NCBI GenBank assembly: GCA_031292695.1
Contig: JARLGS010000117.1
Coordinates: 1 to 34,019, forward strand
From: Mycobacterium sp.
Lineage (GTDB): Bacteria; Actinomycetota; Actinomycetes; Mycobacteriales; Mycobacteriaceae
Reading direction: 5' to 3'
Length of the DNA stretch: 34,019 nucleotides
Below the pieces are notes generated by a model. The model ran no database searches. It had not been told where the DNA came from and saw only the letters and a list, made by a program, of their open reading frames with translations. Below, in pieces: positions 31,542 to 34,019 of this stretch (the stretch's first letter is position 1; each line of letters opens with the position of its first letter). Position numbers and translations under genes: made by a program.

Positions 31542-32447
31542 TTACACGGACCGCTCTGCCTTCGCGGTGGCCGAGGCGGCCTTGCTGCGCTCTCGGGCCT
31601 CGGCCCAGTCTTCATCGGTCATCGCGGTAAGGCTGGCGAAGGTATTCGGCCCGGCCAGTCGCTGGCCACCGTCCATCGCAATCGTTTCACCGGTCAAGTA
31701 GTCGCAGGCGTCCGAGAACGCGAAGATGGTCAGGTTGGCCAGTTCGTCGATCGTTCCGGAGCGACCGAACGGGATCTGATCCACCTGCGTTGCTCCGGCC
31801 GAGCTCTTGTCGGTCGGATTGAGCATCTCCCATGCATACTCGGTGGGAATCGGTCCGGGCGCAAGCGCATTCACCCTTATGCCGTACCGGCCCCACTCGA
31901 CTGCCAGCGACATCGTCATCGCGTGTACCGCCGCCTTGGCCATGGCCGACGGGACCACGAAGGCCGAACCGGTCCACACCCATGTGGTGAGGTTTGACAG
32001 CACCGTGCCTGGGAGCCCACCCGCAATCCAACGCCTACCCACAGCGACCGTGGTGTTGAACGAACCGGTCATCACGGTCGATGTCACCGCTTCGAAGGCC
32101 CGCTGGCTCAGGCTTTCGGTGGGCGCGATGAAGTTCGCGGCTGCGTTGTTGAGCAGACTGGTCAGAGGCCCGTGCCGAACCCAGATCTCGTCGATGGCCG
32201 CGTCGACCGCAGACGAATCACGAACATCGACGGTCTGGTAATGCGCCGCTCCGGCTCCGCCCACCGAAACCTCCTCGGCAGCCGCCGCGAGGACCCCTTC
32301 CCGGCGTCCCCACAGGTGTACCTCGGCCCCGTGCTTGACCAGGCGGGCGGCCACCCCCCGGCCAAGACCCGTTCCCCCACCGGTGATCAGGATCCGCTTA
32401 TCTGCCAACACATCGGCTGCAAATATGTCACGCTTCGTTGCGCCCAT
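31542..32447 (-). CDS. SDR protein of the 2,4-dienoyl-CoA reductase type
   Basis: 301 residues. Cofactor motif TGGGTGLGR at 22-30, and GRR after the second strand suggests NADPH. NNAAANFIAPTE is at 100-111. The segment TGSAFVVPSAMAKAAV holds Ser167 and Lys171 as in mitochondrial dienoyl-CoA reductase (FVVPSASAKAGV). The reductase's catalytic Tyr, which lies upstream of that segment, seems to be replaced by Trp here (TTWVWTG). AVEWGRYGIRVNALAPGPIPTE and YLTGETIAMDGGQ complete the match. The family reduces the 4,5-unsaturated dienoyl-CoA formed from unsaturated acids. GAGAAGG lies upstream of the ATG; the dehydrogenase gene ends 25 bases before it, so the two are co-transcribed. Confidence 0.87.
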   Translation of the reverse strand: MGATKRDIFAADVLADKRILITGGGTGLGRGVAARLVKHGAEVHLWGRREGVLAAAAEEVSVGGAGAAHYQTVDVRDSSAVDAAIDEIWVRHGPLTSLLNNAAANFIAPTESLSQRAFEAVTSTVMTGSFNTTVAVGRRWIAGGLPGTVLSNLTTWVWTGSAFVVPSAMAKAAVHAMTMSLAVEWGRYGIRVNALAPGPIPTEYAWEMLNPTDKSSAGATQVDQIPFGRSGTIDELANLTIFAFSDACDYLTGETIAMDGGQRLAGPNTFASLTAMTDEDWAEARERSKAASATAKAERSV

Positions 32448-32472
32448 CGCCGCTGGTTCCCTTCTCGCCGGC

Positions 32473-33606
32473 CTAGAGGCCGAAGCTCTTGCCGATGATC
32501 TCTCGCTGAATGCCGTTGGCGCCGCCGTAGATCGGAGGTGCTAACGCCTTACGCACCTGCATCTCCATGCCGAACTCGACCGTGTAGCCGTTGCCGCCCA
32601 TCAGTTGAACCCCTTCCAGCGCCGCGGTTTTGGCCACCTCGGTGCACTTCAGCTTGGCCATCGAGCCTTCTCGCGCCAACTGGTCCTCCAGCCCGGCATC
32701 GATCAGGGCCGCGACGTGGTAAACGAATGCGCGACAATGTTCAATCTCGGTCGCCAGGTCGGCAATGGTGTGCCTTACCGCCTGGAAACTGCCGATCGGC
32801 TTGCCGAACTGTTCGCGGGTGCGAACATAGGCGATGGTGTCTTGCAGCGAGCGGCGCGCGGCCCCGAGCGACATCGCAGCGATGATCAGACGTTCGACGT
32901 TGAGTCCGCGCATCAAGCGGTGCCAGGCGTCGCCGATCCCGCCGACCACATTCGCCACCGGCACCGACACGTCGGTGAAGAACCCGTCGTTGACGGTGTG
33001 GCCGTCCATCGTTTGTATCGGCCGGATCTCGAGTCCCGGGGAGTCCGTCGGCACACAGAGCAACGTCAGGCCTTTGTGCTTTCCAACATTCGGGTCGGTG
33101 CGGGTTAGCACCAGGAGGTGGTCGGCGAGGTGGGCGGCGGTGATCCACGTCTTTTGACCGTTCACCAAGAACCGATCGCCGTCGCGCACCGCCTTGGTGG
33201 TCACCCCGCCCAAATCGGATCCCGCGCCCGGCTCGGAAAGGGCGATCGCCTCGAAGCGGCCGTTGCACAAGTTGCCCAGGACATCCATTTTCTGGTGCTC
33301 GTCGCCGTGGCGCAGGTAGGTCTGTGCGGCGGTCAACCCGGTGCCGTAAGCGTGGATGGGCGCCAAGCCGCGCGCGGTCTCCTCCAAAAAGATGCATTCG
33401 TCGACCATCCCTGCGCCGCCACCGCCGTACTCGACGGGTAGCGATACTCCGAGCCAGCCCAGCTGTGCAAACTTTTTCAGCAACTCGGGGCTGTTCGACA
33501 GCCGTCCTCCGTCGGTCAGCGCTTTGCGCTGTTCGGTTGTGGCGCAGTACTTCTCGCAGAACTGCTCGATTGCGATGGCAAACTGCTGCTGATCGGTGGT
33601 GAACAT
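32473..33606 (-). CDS. Acyl-CoA dehydrogenase with helix-G catalytic glutamate
   Basis: 377 residues from ATG 33606. LPVEYGGGGAGMVDE, the FAD-binding ALSEPGAGSDLGGVTTKA (123-140) and the substrate segment NGQKTWITAAH are classical. Glu238 in MRGLNVERLII fits the helix-G catalytic position, whereas the late position reads IYGGANGIQ without Glu. TREQFGKPIGSFQAVRHTIAD and LMGGNGYTVEFGMEMQVRKA complete the C-terminal domain. It is the first gene of a two-gene minus-strand transcript. With the kinase encoded just beyond the SDR it could form an ACAD10/11-like pair, but the paired enzyme is not fixed by sequence. Confidence 0.92.
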   Translation of the reverse strand: MFTTDQQQFAIAIEQFCEKYCATTEQRKALTDGGRLSNSPELLKKFAQLGWLGVSLPVEYGGGGAGMVDECIFLEETARGLAPIHAYGTGLTAAQTYLRHGDEHQKMDVLGNLCNGRFEAIALSEPGAGSDLGGVTTKAVRDGDRFLVNGQKTWITAAHLADHLLVLTRTDPNVGKHKGLTLLCVPTDSPGLEIRPIQTMDGHTVNDGFFTDVSVPVANVVGGIGDAWHRLMRGLNVERLIIAAMSLGAARRSLQDTIAYVRTREQFGKPIGSFQAVRHTIADLATEIEHCRAFVYHVAALIDAGLEDQLAREGSMAKLKCTEVAKTAALEGVQLMGGNGYTVEFGMEMQVRKALAPPIYGGANGIQREIIGKSFGL

Positions 33607-33671
33607 TTCAACGCCGCCTTCTTCTGGAGCCGTTGTTCGGCGGAAGTCAGGGCTTCCTTCTCGTCCGTTTT

Positions 33672-33700
33672 CGGCCTGACCATATTAAAGGTTAACGTTA
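33672..33700 (-). promoter_or_regulatory. Possible promoter with degenerate GntR-type site
   Basis: On the minus strand an AT-rich stretch (GTTAACCTTTAATATGG) is followed by TGGTCAGGCCG at 33682-33672, which keeps one full arm of TGGTCNGACCA. Unlike the other sites, it would lie downstream of the likely -10 box, so control by the same regulator is uncertain. Confidence 0.35.
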
Positions 33701-33934
33701 TGCTAGCACGCTTTCTTGCCTGCGTAAGCCGGCGTCACCGCTGTTCCGGAACACCGGCTTCGCCCTGGGATCCGACGCCGTGGAACTGCTCGGCATGGTC
33801 GGCGAGCAGGCGCCCCATCGAGCAGCGCCTTGATGGCGCAGTTCGCGTCGCCCGACACCGTCTGGCCGTCCGTACTGCTCGCACGTCCGTTCTGGGCACC
33901 GCAGAACCGGTCAGCCGGGATCTAGGTACCGCCG

Positions 33935-34019
33935 TCAGAGCAGGCCAAGTTGATTCATCAACGTTGCCACATCCCAATAGGCATGGATTGACACCGCCCT
34001 GCCGTCCTGGTCGACCTCC
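33935..34019 (-). CDS. C-terminal end of a SnoaL/NTF2-like protein, cut by the window
   Basis: The last 27 full codons visible on the minus strand read EVDQDGRAVSIHAYWDVATL then MNQLGLL and a TGA at 33937-33935. The DGRA-x-x-x-RAYWD-like ending is common in SnoaL-type polyketide-cyclase and isomerase proteins. The rest lies beyond the right edge. The stretch 33701-33934 between it and the dehydrogenase promoter shows no convincing gene, only short open frames in several phases. Confidence 0.55.
   Translation of the reverse strand, partial: EVDQDGRAVSIHAYWDVATLMNQLGLL

Overview
The window is high-GC actinobacterial DNA, almost certainly a Mycobacterium. Evidence: a PE-family secreted hydrolase with the ESX-type YxxxE signal, FadE-like acyl-CoA dehydrogenases in heteromeric arrangement, GTG starts, and apparently leaderless promoters with TATGAT -10 boxes. 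PE proteins with a PE-PPE hydrolase domain favour a slow grower. This is inference from sequence alone.

Layout. (1) 1-3054: a nitronate monooxygenase cut by the window edge, an NTF2-like protein, a zinc-ribbon/OB-fold protein and an SCP2-type thiolase, all on +. (2) 3327-5060: a PE protein with a GxSxG hydrolase domain. (3) 5061-6910: a graveyard of gene pieces, namely an unrecognised frameshifted ORF, the C-terminal half of an AI-2E-family permease, an internal htpG fragment, the tail of a tyrosine integrase and the 3' part of a tRNA-Phe gene. It looks like the scar of an integrative element. (4) 7008-13597: two copies of a three-gene membrane module (a six-helix orphan membrane protein, a heme-copper oxidase subunit III/NorE-like protein and a small subunit IV-like protein), transcribed divergently around gpsA and a phosphofructokinase. 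No oxidase subunit I or II is present. Three ~87-bp repeats lie in the spacers. (5) 13771-17736: a PaaX-type regulator and an acyl-CoA dehydrogenase, crotonase and SDR operon. (6) 18092-20873: a third, solitary member of the six-helix family, a FadR-type GntR regulator and an acyl-CoA dehydrogenase. (7) 20983-31526: an eleven-gene catabolic operon with mostly overlapping genes. It encodes an acyl-CoA dehydrogenase, SDR, thiolase, CoA-transferase, HMG-CoA-lyase-like enzyme, BadH-like SDR, three crotonases, an AttH-like protein and an APH-family kinase. (8) 31542-33606 on the minus strand: a dienoyl-CoA-reductase-like SDR and an acyl-CoA dehydrogenase, followed by a SnoaL-like gene cut by the right edge.

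How it may work together. The enzymes form one or two beta-oxidation-like routes for an activated branched or alicyclic acid: dehydrogenation, hydration, BadH-like oxidation, then thiolytic or lyase cleavage. The APH kinase could phosphorylate a 4-hydroxyacyl-CoA. A palindrome, TGGTCAGACCA, occurs at the same distance from the -10 box in front of the third membrane protein, in the shared gntR/acyl-CoA dehydrogenase spacer and in front of the large operon. This suggests that the GntR protein controls both the catabolic genes and the orphan membrane protein. The substrate is not evident from the sequence.
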